Below, one piece after another: positions 30,522-38,460 of a stretch of DNA of 43,715 bases (its first letter is position 1; each line of letters opens with the position of its first letter). A model generated the notes under the pieces. That model was not told where the DNA came from and searched no databases. It was given only the letters and a program-made list of their open reading frames with translations. A program made the translations under genes and the position numbers. The stretch comes from Terriglobia bacterium (GTDB lineage Bacteria > Acidobacteriota > Terriglobia > Bryobacterales > Bryobacteraceae): NCBI GenBank assembly GCA_003175985.1, contig PSRJ01000290.1, positions 1 through 43,715 of the forward strand. Reading direction: 5' to 3'.

Positions 30522-33500
30522 ATGCATGCATTGGCTCAACTTTGCGTCCGGCGTCCCGTTTTCGCGACGATGCTGATCCTGTCGCTTGTCGTTGTGGGGA
30601 CCTTTTCCTATTTCGGGCTCGGCGTGGATCAGTTCCCGAACATCGATATCCCGACGGTAGCCGTGACCGTATCGAACCCTGGGGCATCGCCCGAGGAAAT
30701 CGAAACCGAGATCACCAAGAAGATCGAAGACGCAGTGAATACGATCAGCCAGGTGGATGAGGTCCGCTCCACGTCCTCGGAAGGTCTGTCCCTCGTCATC
30801 ATTACGTTCGAGCTCTCCAAGAACGGCGACGTCGCCGCGCAGGAAGTGCAGAACAAGATAAATCTCGCGGTTCCGCAGTTGCCCCAATCCGCCAAGACGC
30901 CCGTCGTGCAAAAGTTCGATCCGGGCGCGACTCCCGTGATGCAGATTGCGGTTTCCGCGGCGCGTTCCATGCGCGACGTGACCCTCATCGCCGACAAGCT
31001 ACTCAAGCAGAAATTGGAGAATGCGAAAGGGGTCGGCGAAATCACCATCAATGGCGGAGCCAAGCGCGAAATTCATGTGCTGGTGGACCCTGACCGGCTG
31101 CGGGCGTACCGGCTTACTGTCACGAACGTGTTCAATGCGCTGCGGCAGCAAAACCTGGAGATGCCCGGCGGCAACCTCAATGCCGGCACACGCGAGTTCA
31201 CGGTGCGCACCACCGGCAAAGTAACCGACGCCGCGCAGTTCAACGAGATTACGGTAGCCAACCAAGGGGGCTATGTAATCAAGGTGAAAGATATCGGTTA
31301 CGCGGAAGACGCTTCGGAGGAACCCCGCACGGCTGCGCGGCTGGATGGCCTCCCGGCGGTTACGCTGACCGTGGCCAAGCAATCCGGGGCCAATACCGTA
31401 GAGACCGCCGACGCCATCAAAGAGCGGCTGAGTGAAATCACTCCTCAGCTTCCGAAAGACGTGCATTGGCAAATCATCGCCGATCAATCGATATTCACTA
31501 AAGCCGCACTGAGCGCAATTAAAGAGCACCTGCTCGAAGGCAGCCTGTTAGCGGCCATCGTTATCTTCTTTTTTCTGGCCAACTACCGCACCACTCTGAT
31601 TGCTGCCGTTGCGATTCCCACTTCGATCATCTCGGCGTTCGCGCTGATCGCAGCCATGGGATTCACGCTCAACATGATTACCATGCTGGCGCTGACCTTG
31701 ATGGTGGGAGTGGTGATTGACGATGCCATCATCGTGCTCGAAAACATCTACCGGTACATGGAGGAAAAGGGCAAGACGGCGTACCAGGCCGCCATGGACG
31801 GCACCAAGGAAATCGGCCTCGCCGTGCTGGCCACGACCATGTCGCTGCTTGCAGTCTTTCTGCCGGTCGGTTTTATGGGCGGAATTGTCGGCCGCTTCAT
31901 GAGTTCTTTCGGTTTCACGTGCGCCTTCGCCATTGCCGTGTCGCTGCTGGTCTCGTTCACGCTCACGCCGATGCTCTGCTCGCGCTTCGTAAAACCGGCG
32001 AAGCAATCCGGAAGCGGACACAGCTCCAAAGACTCCGCCTTCTTCCGTTTCCTCGATGGGCACTACACAAGCATGCTCGAGTGGTCGATGGCGCACCGGA
32101 AATCCGTGGTCGCCATCAGCGTCGTGGTGGTCCTCTCGATCCCGCCGCTGTTTATGGTGGTCGGTAAAAACTTTTTTCCGCAGGACGACCAGTCGCAATT
32201 CAACGTGCTGCTCAGGCTGCCGGAGGGCAGTTCGCTGGCGGCCACCACTACGCTGGCAGAGCAAATCGCGCAGAAGATCCACCAACTGCCTGGCGTGAGT
32301 CACACACTGATGACGGCCGGCGCGGGCTCCGACCGCTCGGTGAATAACGCCGCCATTTACGTCAAGCTCGTCGACCTGGATCACCGCAGCCAGACCCAGG
32401 ACGATTACGTGCTGCTCGCGCGCCAGTTGTTGAAATCGTTTCCAGCCGACATTCACACCAGCGTGGAACCTGTCAACAGCATTGGGGGCAACCAGAGCAA
32501 CGCCGACGTGCAGTACTACATCGAAGGCCCGGACTTAACCAAGCTGGCGAAATATTCCGGAGAGCTATTGGCCAAGATGAAAACCATTCCCGGATTGGTG
32601 GACACGGACAGCACATTGCGGGCGGGCAAGCCCGAGGTGCGGTTGGAGATCGACCGTCCCCGGGCAGCCGATCTTAGCGTCTCTGTGCAGGACGTGGAGC
32701 AGGCGCTCAATACCCTGGTTGCCGGGCAGACAGCTTCTACGTTCAATGCGGGCGAAGATCAGTACGACGTAGTCGTTCGCGCTCAAGAGCAGTTTCGCGG
32801 AAGCGTGGAGGGTCTTTCCAAGATCACCGTTTTCTCCTCCAAGGTCGGCGCGGTGGGGCTGGATGAAGTGGTGCGCGTTCGCCCGGCGACAGGACCTTCC
32901 TCGATCAACCGGCTGAACCGCCAACGCCAGGTTACGCTGATGGGCAACGTGGTGCCCGGCGGTTCGCAGGCCGATATTCAAAATCGAATTGGCGAACTCA
33001 ACAAGGAAATCGGAATGGAACCCGACTACCACGCCGGGCTGACCGGGCGGTCGCGGGAACTGGGCCGCGCCGGATACTACTTCGTTCTGGCATTCGCCCT
33101 GACTTTTATCTTTATGTACATTGTGCTCGCTGCTCAATTTGAATCCTTCATTCATCCGGTAACGATTCTGCTTACGCTTCCGCTGGCAATCCCCTTTGGG
33201 ATTCTGGCGTTGCTCATAGCGCACCAGACCGTAAACATCTTCTCGGGCCTTGGACTTCTGCTGCTGTTTGGAATCGTCAAGAAGAACGCGATTCTGCAGA
33301 TCGACCACACCAACGGTCTGCGGGCCGAGGGCATGGACCGCTACGATGCCATCATTCAAGCGAATCGGGACCGGCTGCGGCCCATCCTGATGACCACGCT
33401 GGCGCTGGTTGCGGGCATGATTCCGCTGCTGGTTTCGCGCGGCGCGGGAGCGGCCACCAACCGTTCGATTGGCGTGCTCGTGGCCGGCGGGCAGACGCTC

Positions 33501-33683
33501 TGCCTGCTGCTGACGCTGCTGGCAGTCCCGGTGTTTTATTCCTTGTGGGAAGACCTGGGTCAATCGTTCTCCTCGGGCAGGATGAGCCGGCTCTTTCGCC
33601 GCAAACGGGCTACCGCGGCGCGGCCGGCGGAGACCCCGGTCGCCGCGGCTGTGATGCGGCGCGCCGAAGGAGAGGCCCGGTGA
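30522..33683 (+). CDS. RND multidrug efflux pump, HAE1 family
   Basis: A 1053-residue inner-membrane proton-driven pump of AcrB/MexB size. It begins with FATMLILSLVVVGTFSYFGL (TM1) and GVDQFPNIDIPTVAV. TM4 carries the proton-relay Asp pair (MVGVVIDDAIIVLENIYRYM, about 399-400). A typical HAE1 end is seen in FGIVKKNAILQIDHTN and GMIPLL. Twelve helices and two large periplasmic loops are expected, assembling as a trimer. ATG 30522 has AAGAGG upstream. Its stop overlaps the TolC start by four bases (GTGA), so all four genes of the operon are coupled. The cargo is unknown, but the regulator, adaptor, pump and channel are all present and look intact. Confidence 0.95.
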   Translation: MHALAQLCVRRPVFATMLILSLVVVGTFSYFGLGVDQFPNIDIPTVAVTVSNPGASPEEIETEITKKIEDAVNTISQVDEVRSTSSEGLSLVIITFELSKNGDVAAQEVQNKINLAVPQLPQSAKTPVVQKFDPGATPVMQIAVSAARSMRDVTLIADKLLKQKLENAKGVGEITINGGAKREIHVLVDPDRLRAYRLTVTNVFNALRQQNLEMPGGNLNAGTREFTVRTTGKVTDAAQFNEITVANQGGYVIKVKDIGYAEDASEEPRTAARLDGLPAVTLTVAKQSGANTVETADAIKERLSEITPQLPKDVHWQIIADQSIFTKAALSAIKEHLLEGSLLAAIVIFFFLANYRTTLIAAVAIPTSIISAFALIAAMGFTLNMITMLALTLMVGVVIDDAIIVLENIYRYMEEKGKTAYQAAMDGTKEIGLAVLATTMSLLAVFLPVGFMGGIVGRFMSSFGFTCAFAIAVSLLVSFTLTPMLCSRFVKPAKQSGSGHSSKDSAFFRFLDGHYTSMLEWSMAHRKSVVAISVVVVLSIPPLFMVVGKNFFPQDDQSQFNVLLRLPEGSSLAATTTLAEQIAQKIHQLPGVSHTLMTAGAGSDRSVNNAAIYVKLVDLDHRSQTQDDYVLLARQLLKSFPADIHTSVEPVNSIGGNQSNADVQYYIEGPDLTKLAKYSGELLAKMKTIPGLVDTDSTLRAGKPEVRLEIDRPRAADLSVSVQDVEQALNTLVAGQTASTFNAGEDQYDVVVRAQEQFRGSVEGLSKITVFSSKVGAVGLDEVVRVRPATGPSSINRLNRQRQVTLMGNVVPGGSQADIQNRIGELNKEIGMEPDYHAGLTGRSRELGRAGYYFVLAFALTFIFMYIVLAAQFESFIHPVTILLTLPLAIPFGILALLIAHQTVNIFSGLGLLLLFGIVKKNAILQIDHTNGLRAEGMDRYDAIIQANRDRLRPILMTTLALVAGMIPLLVSRGAGAATNRSIGVLVAGGQTLCLLLTLLAVPVFYSLWEDLGQSFSSGRMSRLFRRKRATAARPAETPVAAAVMRRAEGEAR

Positions 33684-35299
33684 AAGGCGTTTTCTTGGCA
33701 CTTTTCGGGACTGCGACATGTTTGGCGCAGGCGCCGCCATCGGACCGCGTGCAGTTGCAGCCTTTGCAGGAAGTCCGTATCCCTTTTCGTACCGGAATCG
33801 ACGGCCAGACGAATCTCAGTTTGGAAGAAGCGATTCGACGCGTTCTGGAAAATGATCCCGATTTGCAAATAGCCCGTATTCAGAGAGAGGAAGCAGGCTA
33901 CAACGTAACGGCCGCTTTGGGTTACTTCGACCCTGTGATGGCTATGCAAGCGTATCGCTCGCGTGCCGTGACGCCTATCGCCTCTTTGATCGGCGGGTCT
34001 TCCAACGGGAAGCTCAGTCAGACAGAATTGGCGGCTGCCCCCGCGATCAACGGCTACTCCCCCTGGTTCGGCGGAACGTATGGATTGACGTTCAACAATT
34101 CCCGCCAGGAAAACGACAGCACGTTCGCGACGCTGAATCCGCAATATCCGACTTCAGTGACGCTGAATCTGAACCAACCGCTGTGGCGCAGCTTGCGCAT
34201 CGATGAGCCGAGATATCGCCTGCAAGTCGCGCGTAAGAATCTGCAGCTCACCAGCGAGCAACTGCGGCAGCGGGTCATCGAGATTGTCACCCTGGCGGTG
34301 CAGTCCTACTGGGAGCTGGATTATGCGCTGCAAAACCTGGAAGTGCAGACCGAAGCCGTGCGCCTGGCGGAGCAGCAATATGACAGCAACCGGCGGCAGG
34401 CGGAGCAAGGACTGCTGGCGCCCATAGATGTAGTAGCCGCGCAAACGCAGGTGGCCACATTTCAACAGAATCTCCTGGCCGCGCAGCGCGCGCTCACCGC
34501 TGCGGAAAACAACCTGAAAGCCATGATCCTCGCGAACCGCGCGGACGCGCTGTGGAGCAAGGCTCTGATTCCGGAAACGCAACTGAACCCCGACGCGGTA
34601 ACGCCCAGCCTGGAAGACGCCATCCGGGGGGCACTGCAATCGCGCCCCGAGCTTTCGGAAAATATGCTGAGCCAGGAAATCACCAATCTGCAGCTCAGGC
34701 TCAATCAGGAGGCGGCGAAACCGCGCGTAGATGCATTCGCTACGTTAACCTCGACGGGACTTGCCGGGGCCCCGAAAGCACTCACCGGCTTTCCCGGATT
34801 CTCGTTCGGCACAGGGACTCTCCCTCCCGTCCTGGTAGGTTCATACGGCCAGTCTCTCGCCAACATCACATCCGGAAACTTTACGACGGCACGAATCGGC
34901 GTTCAGGTCTCCTTGCCGCTCCGCAACCGGACGGCTGAGGCCAACGTCGCCGTTTCGTTAGCCGAAAAACGGCGGCTCGATACCGCGCGTAATCAGATCG
35001 GAATGGCGATTGAAGCCGATGTGCGCAACGCCCTGGAGGGAGTCAATACAGCGCGGGCGCGCTACGAGGCGGCGCTCCTGGCGAGCCGCTCCGCGGAGCA
35101 GCAATACAGCAGTGAGCAGCGCCAGTTCCAGGCCGGCACTTCCACTGTGTTTTTGGTCTTCCAGCGGCAGACGGATTTCATTTCCGCGCGCAGCCGCGAA
35201 GTGCGCGCGCGCGCCGACCTGGCCGAGGCGTTTGCCACTCTCGAGCGGGCGACCGCCAGAACCTTGGAGGCGCATCAGATCAGCATGGCGAATCCGTAA
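33680..35299 (+). CDS. TolC-family outer-membrane efflux channel
   Basis: A 539-residue outer-membrane factor with a signal peptide (VKGVFLALFGTATCLAQ) and two structural repeats typical of TolC. The first repeat holds LSLEEAIRRVLENDPDLQIARIQ. The second holds EDAIRGALQSRPELSENMLSQE and the final coiled-coil helices with AARYEAALLASRSAEQQYSSE. The GTG at 33680 overlaps the pump's stop and has GGAGAGG upstream; the frame is open further upstream inside the pump gene but is not used. It completes the RND system. Its 3' end overlaps that of the Ser/Thr kinase gene on the other strand by 20 bases (35280-35299). Confidence 0.92.
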   Translation: MKGVFLALFGTATCLAQAPPSDRVQLQPLQEVRIPFRTGIDGQTNLSLEEAIRRVLENDPDLQIARIQREEAGYNVTAALGYFDPVMAMQAYRSRAVTPIASLIGGSSNGKLSQTELAAAPAINGYSPWFGGTYGLTFNNSRQENDSTFATLNPQYPTSVTLNLNQPLWRSLRIDEPRYRLQVARKNLQLTSEQLRQRVIEIVTLAVQSYWELDYALQNLEVQTEAVRLAEQQYDSNRRQAEQGLLAPIDVVAAQTQVATFQQNLLAAQRALTAAENNLKAMILANRADALWSKALIPETQLNPDAVTPSLEDAIRGALQSRPELSENMLSQEITNLQLRLNQEAAKPRVDAFATLTSTGLAGAPKALTGFPGFSFGTGTLPPVLVGSYGQSLANITSGNFTTARIGVQVSLPLRNRTAEANVAVSLAEKRRLDTARNQIGMAIEADVRNALEGVNTARARYEAALLASRSAEQQYSSEQRQFQAGTSTVFLVFQRQTDFISARSREVRARADLAEAFATLERATARTLEAHQISMANP

Positions 35300-37733
35300 G
35301 ACCGTGCTTCGTCCGGGCGCGAATTCGCGCCAGGCGGAGTTCAATCACCTGCCGCTCGTACTTCGCCGCCGAGCCGTTCGGACCGCTAATCAGCGCCTGG
35401 GCCACCGCACGCGCAGCCTCCAGGCGCTCGACGGCCTCGCGGCTGCGTCCCATGTTGTCCAACGCCTCCCCGGCTTCGCGGTCTATGACCAACGCTGAGA
35501 ACCGATAGCGATAGTTGTCCGGATCCTGTACCTGTAATGCGCGGTTGATGCGGCGCGCCTTTTCGAGTCCCTCCAGAGCCTGTTTCGCAGTCTTCGGATC
35601 GTTCACTAACAGACTGGCAAAGCGCTGGTAGGCGCTGGACAGGTCGAACTGCGCCTTGCGGTCCACCGAATCACTGGCAGCGAGCGACTCCGCGATTTGC
35701 ACCGCCTTTTCGTAGGCGGCGGCAGCCCCTGCCACATCGCCAAGATTTTCGTCTGGCCGGCCGCCCAGAACGTCTCCCAGACTCCCGTAGCCGACCATGA
35801 GAAAGCGGCGATACTCCTTATTATTTGGCTCATCGCGTGACAGGCTTTCGCGCAGTTTCACGGCCTCGCCAAAGCTTTTGGCGGCCTCCTCGATCTTGCC
35901 TTCCCCTAGCTGGGCCCTTCCCATGTTGGAAAAGGCCACCGAAAGCCGGTTGCGGTTCACCGGGTCGCTGGGATTCATCTGTGACAAGCGGCGGGCTAAT
36001 TCCATACTTGCGCGAGCCGCCTCGCCCGCCGCCCGGAAATCGCCCAAGGTAAATAACGCCCGCGTAGTCTCGGAGTAGTTTTCGCCGGAGAGGTCCAGCA
36101 GCACACGGTCGCGCGGCGACTCTTCCAATAAGCCCCGCAAGAGTGATTGGGCGCGGCCATAGCTCTCTAGCGCGGGCTTGGTTTCACCCATCGCCATGTG
36201 CAACGTGCCCAGTCTGGAATCAACCGAAGCAAGCTGCCGGCGGGCCGCACGGTCGCCGACCTGCACCAACGGTGTGAGTAGCCCTTCGGCCCTCTGGTAA
36301 CTCGCCAGCGCGCCTTTGGAATCGCCGAGATTGCTCGAAGCCGGGGCACCCTGCACGTTGCCGATTCTCTCGTAAGCGGCTGCCAATTCCCGCTCCAAAG
36401 CCGCATCGCCGGCAGCGTCATCGCGCAGGTTTTCCAGATACGTCAGCGCAGTTTGCACAATGATCTTACGCGCCGCCGTAGATCCGGGCAAGAAGGCAAC
36501 GCTATCGTGAACGTCGAAGACAAAGGTATTGGCGAGCTTCCGCACCTGTTCGAAGCGGCGCTCGGCACGCCGCGCCTGGTGGATCGTCGAGATCACACCG
36601 GCGATCAGGCTGGCGGCAACCAATGCTCCGGCTGCGACCCCAAAACGATGCCGCCGCACTGATTTTCCGGCCTTGTAAGCCCAGTTCCCCGCGCGCGCCC
36701 GAACCGGTTTCCGCTCCAGATACCGGCGCAGGTCTGCGCCCAAATCTGCCGCGGAACCATACCGCTTCTCCGGTTCCTTGCGAATCGCCATGCGGACAAT
36801 GCTTTCCAGATCGCGATCCAGCCCGGCTGCCGGCGGCTCGCTTTCGCAAATCGAACGATCCAGAGCGAGCGCCGAAGACGTGTCCGCCTGCTGTGCGCGC
36901 TTGCCGCTGAGCAGTTCGTACAGAATCAAGCCGAGTGAGTAGACGTCGGTGCGCGTGGTAACCGGCCGGCCGCGGACTTGCTCCGGGCTTGCGTAATCCG
37001 GCGTCCACAGCATCATGCCGGTCATCGTGGAGCCGGAATCCAGATCGGGAGTAAGCAGCTTGGCGATCCCGAAATCGAGGAGCTTGGGAACTCCCTCCTC
37101 ATTCACCAGGATGTTCGCGGGCTTCAGATCGCGATGGACCACCAGGCTCTGGTGCGCGTAGTGGACGGCCGCGCAAACCTGGCAGAACAGTTCGAGGCGG
37201 TCCCGGATTGGCAAAGCGGCGCAATAGCCGGTAATCGGAACTCCCTCCACATATTCCATGGCGAAGTATGGAATTCCATTCTGCGTGCCTCCATCCAGGA
37301 ACCGCGCGATATTGTGGTGCTCCAACTGCGCCAGAATCTGGCGTTCGTGGCGGAAGCGCTCCCGCAATGAGGCGATGTCACGCCAATCGGGCGCCACTTT
37401 GAGTGCCACGCGTTTGAAGTATTCGTCGTCATCGCGCGATGCTTCGAAGACGAGCCCCATACCTCCGCGTCCGATTTCGCGGACGATGCGATACGGCCCG
37501 AACCGCCGGCCGTGCCAGGAATCGACGGGAACAACAGCCTCCGCCACGCTCTCGATCGCCCGCGCGATACGGTCCGGCGCGCTGCCGGCATGCTTCAGCA
37601 TCGCCAGAAGCTGCCGTTGCATTTCCGGGTCGGAGGCCGTCGCCCCCCGGACGTAATTCTCCTGCTCGGCCCGCGGCAATTCACCCGCGGCGAGAAACAA
37701 TTCCTCGATCCTTCGCCAGCGCTTCGTAGTCAA
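35280..37733 (-). CDS. Ser/Thr protein kinase with transmembrane helix and TPR-like repeats
   Basis: An 817-residue Hanks-type kinase. The glycine loop is IGRGGMG (about 88-93), followed by Lys112 in VALK, the catalytic HRDLKPANIL (Asp202 and Asn207), DFG (220-222) and YASPEQ. A transmembrane helix (GVAAGALVAASLIAGVIST, about 365-385) leads to helical repeats of TPR type (e.g. GDSKGALASYQRAEGLLTPL and NLGDVAGAAAAYEKAVQIAE) in an extracytoplasmic sensor part. All catalytic residues are intact. The start is TTG 37733, four bases after the ECF sigma stop. Co-transcription with this sigma factor suggests that the kinase may phosphorylate it or its partner, as reported for some ECF-kinase pairs. 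The target is not known. Confidence 0.9.
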   Translation of the reverse strand: MTTKRWRRIEELFLAAGELPRAEQENYVRGATASDPEMQRQLLAMLKHAGSAPDRIARAIESVAEAVVPVDSWHGRRFGPYRIVREIGRGGMGLVFEASRDDDEYFKRVALKVAPDWRDIASLRERFRHERQILAQLEHHNIARFLDGGTQNGIPYFAMEYVEGVPITGYCAALPIRDRLELFCQVCAAVHYAHQSLVVHRDLKPANILVNEEGVPKLLDFGIAKLLTPDLDSGSTMTGMMLWTPDYASPEQVRGRPVTTRTDVYSLGLILYELLSGKRAQQADTSSALALDRSICESEPPAAGLDRDLESIVRMAIRKEPEKRYGSAADLGADLRRYLERKPVRARAGNWAYKAGKSVRRHRFGVAAGALVAASLIAGVISTIHQARRAERRFEQVRKLANTFVFDVHDSVAFLPGSTAARKIIVQTALTYLENLRDDAAGDAALERELAAAYERIGNVQGAPASSNLGDSKGALASYQRAEGLLTPLVQVGDRAARRQLASVDSRLGTLHMAMGETKPALESYGRAQSLLRGLLEESPRDRVLLDLSGENYSETTRALFTLGDFRAAGEAARASMELARRLSQMNPSDPVNRNRLSVAFSNMGRAQLGEGKIEEAAKSFGEAVKLRESLSRDEPNNKEYRRFLMVGYGSLGDVLGGRPDENLGDVAGAAAAYEKAVQIAESLAASDSVDRKAQFDLSSAYQRFASLLVNDPKTAKQALEGLEKARRINRALQVQDPDNYRYRFSALVIDREAGEALDNMGRSREAVERLEAARAVAQALISGPNGSAAKYERQVIELRLARIRARTKHGLTDSPC

Positions 37734-37737
37734 GGTC

Positions 37738-38298
37738 TCAGCCTGTTTCAGCGGACATCGCGTGGCTGAGCCAGGCCTCCGCCGTTCTCTGTTCGCGGCT
37801 GATCGTGGCGTTGGAGACGCCTAGCAACTCCGCCGCCTCTTCCACATTCAGCCCTCCGAAGTAGCGCATTTCGATGACCTGCGCCTGTCGCGGGCTCCAG
37901 CGCGATAATTCCGTGAGCGCTTGATCTAACGCCAGGAAGGCCTCCACGTGATCCACGGGCTGTCCCAGGGCTTCGTGGAGCTCCACCTTGGGAGCGCCTC
38001 CACCGCGCTTTTCCGCGCGCACGCTGCGCGCATGGTCCACCAGGATCTGCCGCATGATTTGTGCGGCCAGGGCATAAAACTGTTTCCGGTTTTCAAAATT
38101 TGTCTGGTGCTGCTTCACCAGCCGCATCCAGGCTTCATGGACCAATGCAGTGGGTTGCAGAGTGTGCCCCGAGCGCTCCCGGCGGAGATAGCCGTCGGCG
38201 ATTTTCCGTAATTCGGAATAGACAGCGGAAGTCAGAGAATCCAGCGCGCGGCGGTCCCCTTGCGCCCACTGCGCCAGCAGTTGCGTTACGTCACCCAC
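37738..38298 (-). CDS. ECF-type RNA polymerase sigma factor (TIGR02999-like)
   Basis: A 186-residue ECF sigma factor, the normal size of this subgroup found beside Ser/Thr kinases in acidobacteria and planctomycetes. Region 2 carries YSELRKIADGYLRRE and TALVHEAWMRLV, and region 4 has the HTH GLNVEEAAELLGVSNATISR. The frame is open to 38478, but GTG 38298 is chosen because it matches family length and lies ten bases after a perfect TATAAT, without a Shine-Dalgarno. No anti-sigma gene is adjacent; instead the next gene is a kinase, so control by phosphorylation is likely but inferred. A palindrome near its promoter (38316-38330) may be its own regulatory site. Confidence 0.9.
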   Translation of the reverse strand: MGDVTQLLAQWAQGDRRALDSLTSAVYSELRKIADGYLRRERSGHTLQPTALVHEAWMRLVKQHQTNFENRKQFYALAAQIMRQILVDHARSVRAEKRGGGAPKVELHEALGQPVDHVEAFLALDQALTELSRWSPRQAQVIEMRYFGGLNVEEAAELLGVSNATISREQRTAEAWLSHAMSAETG

Positions 38299-38308
38299 CC
38301 CGCGGTCA

Positions 38309-38330
38309 ATTATAACGGTTCCGGAAACCG
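38309..38330 (-). promoter_or_regulatory. -10 box and palindrome upstream of the ECF sigma gene
   Basis: TATAAT (minus strand, 38314-38309) is preceded by CGGTTTCCGGAACCG (38330-38316), an inverted repeat with perfect five-base arms. No TTGACA-like -35 is present. GAACGG 18 bases upstream of the -10 resembles an ECF-type -35, so autoregulation is possible. Confidence 0.4.
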
Positions 38331-38416
38331 GCCCGTTCGCCCGCGGACGGGCTGTACCGGATTCGGACACTCGCCGCCTTCCAGGTCGCACGGCGTTGGC
38401 TAACCTCCTGGTTTGG

Positions 38417-38455
38417 AACTGCCGGGATTGGCGTGGCAGTTGCTCCTGCCAGGAG
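38417..38455 (+). promoter_or_regulatory. leader with competing hairpins before the ADOP gene
   Basis: AACTGCC (38417-38423) pairs with GGCAGTT (38435-38441). CTCCT (38443-38447) pairs with the Shine-Dalgarno AGGAG (38451-38455) around a three-base loop. GGCAG (38435-38439) can instead pair with CTGCC (38446-38450), which would free the Shine-Dalgarno. The three stems are mutually dependent, as in attenuators. It is unproven; the stems are short. Confidence 0.45.
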
Positions 38456-38460
38456 AAGCT

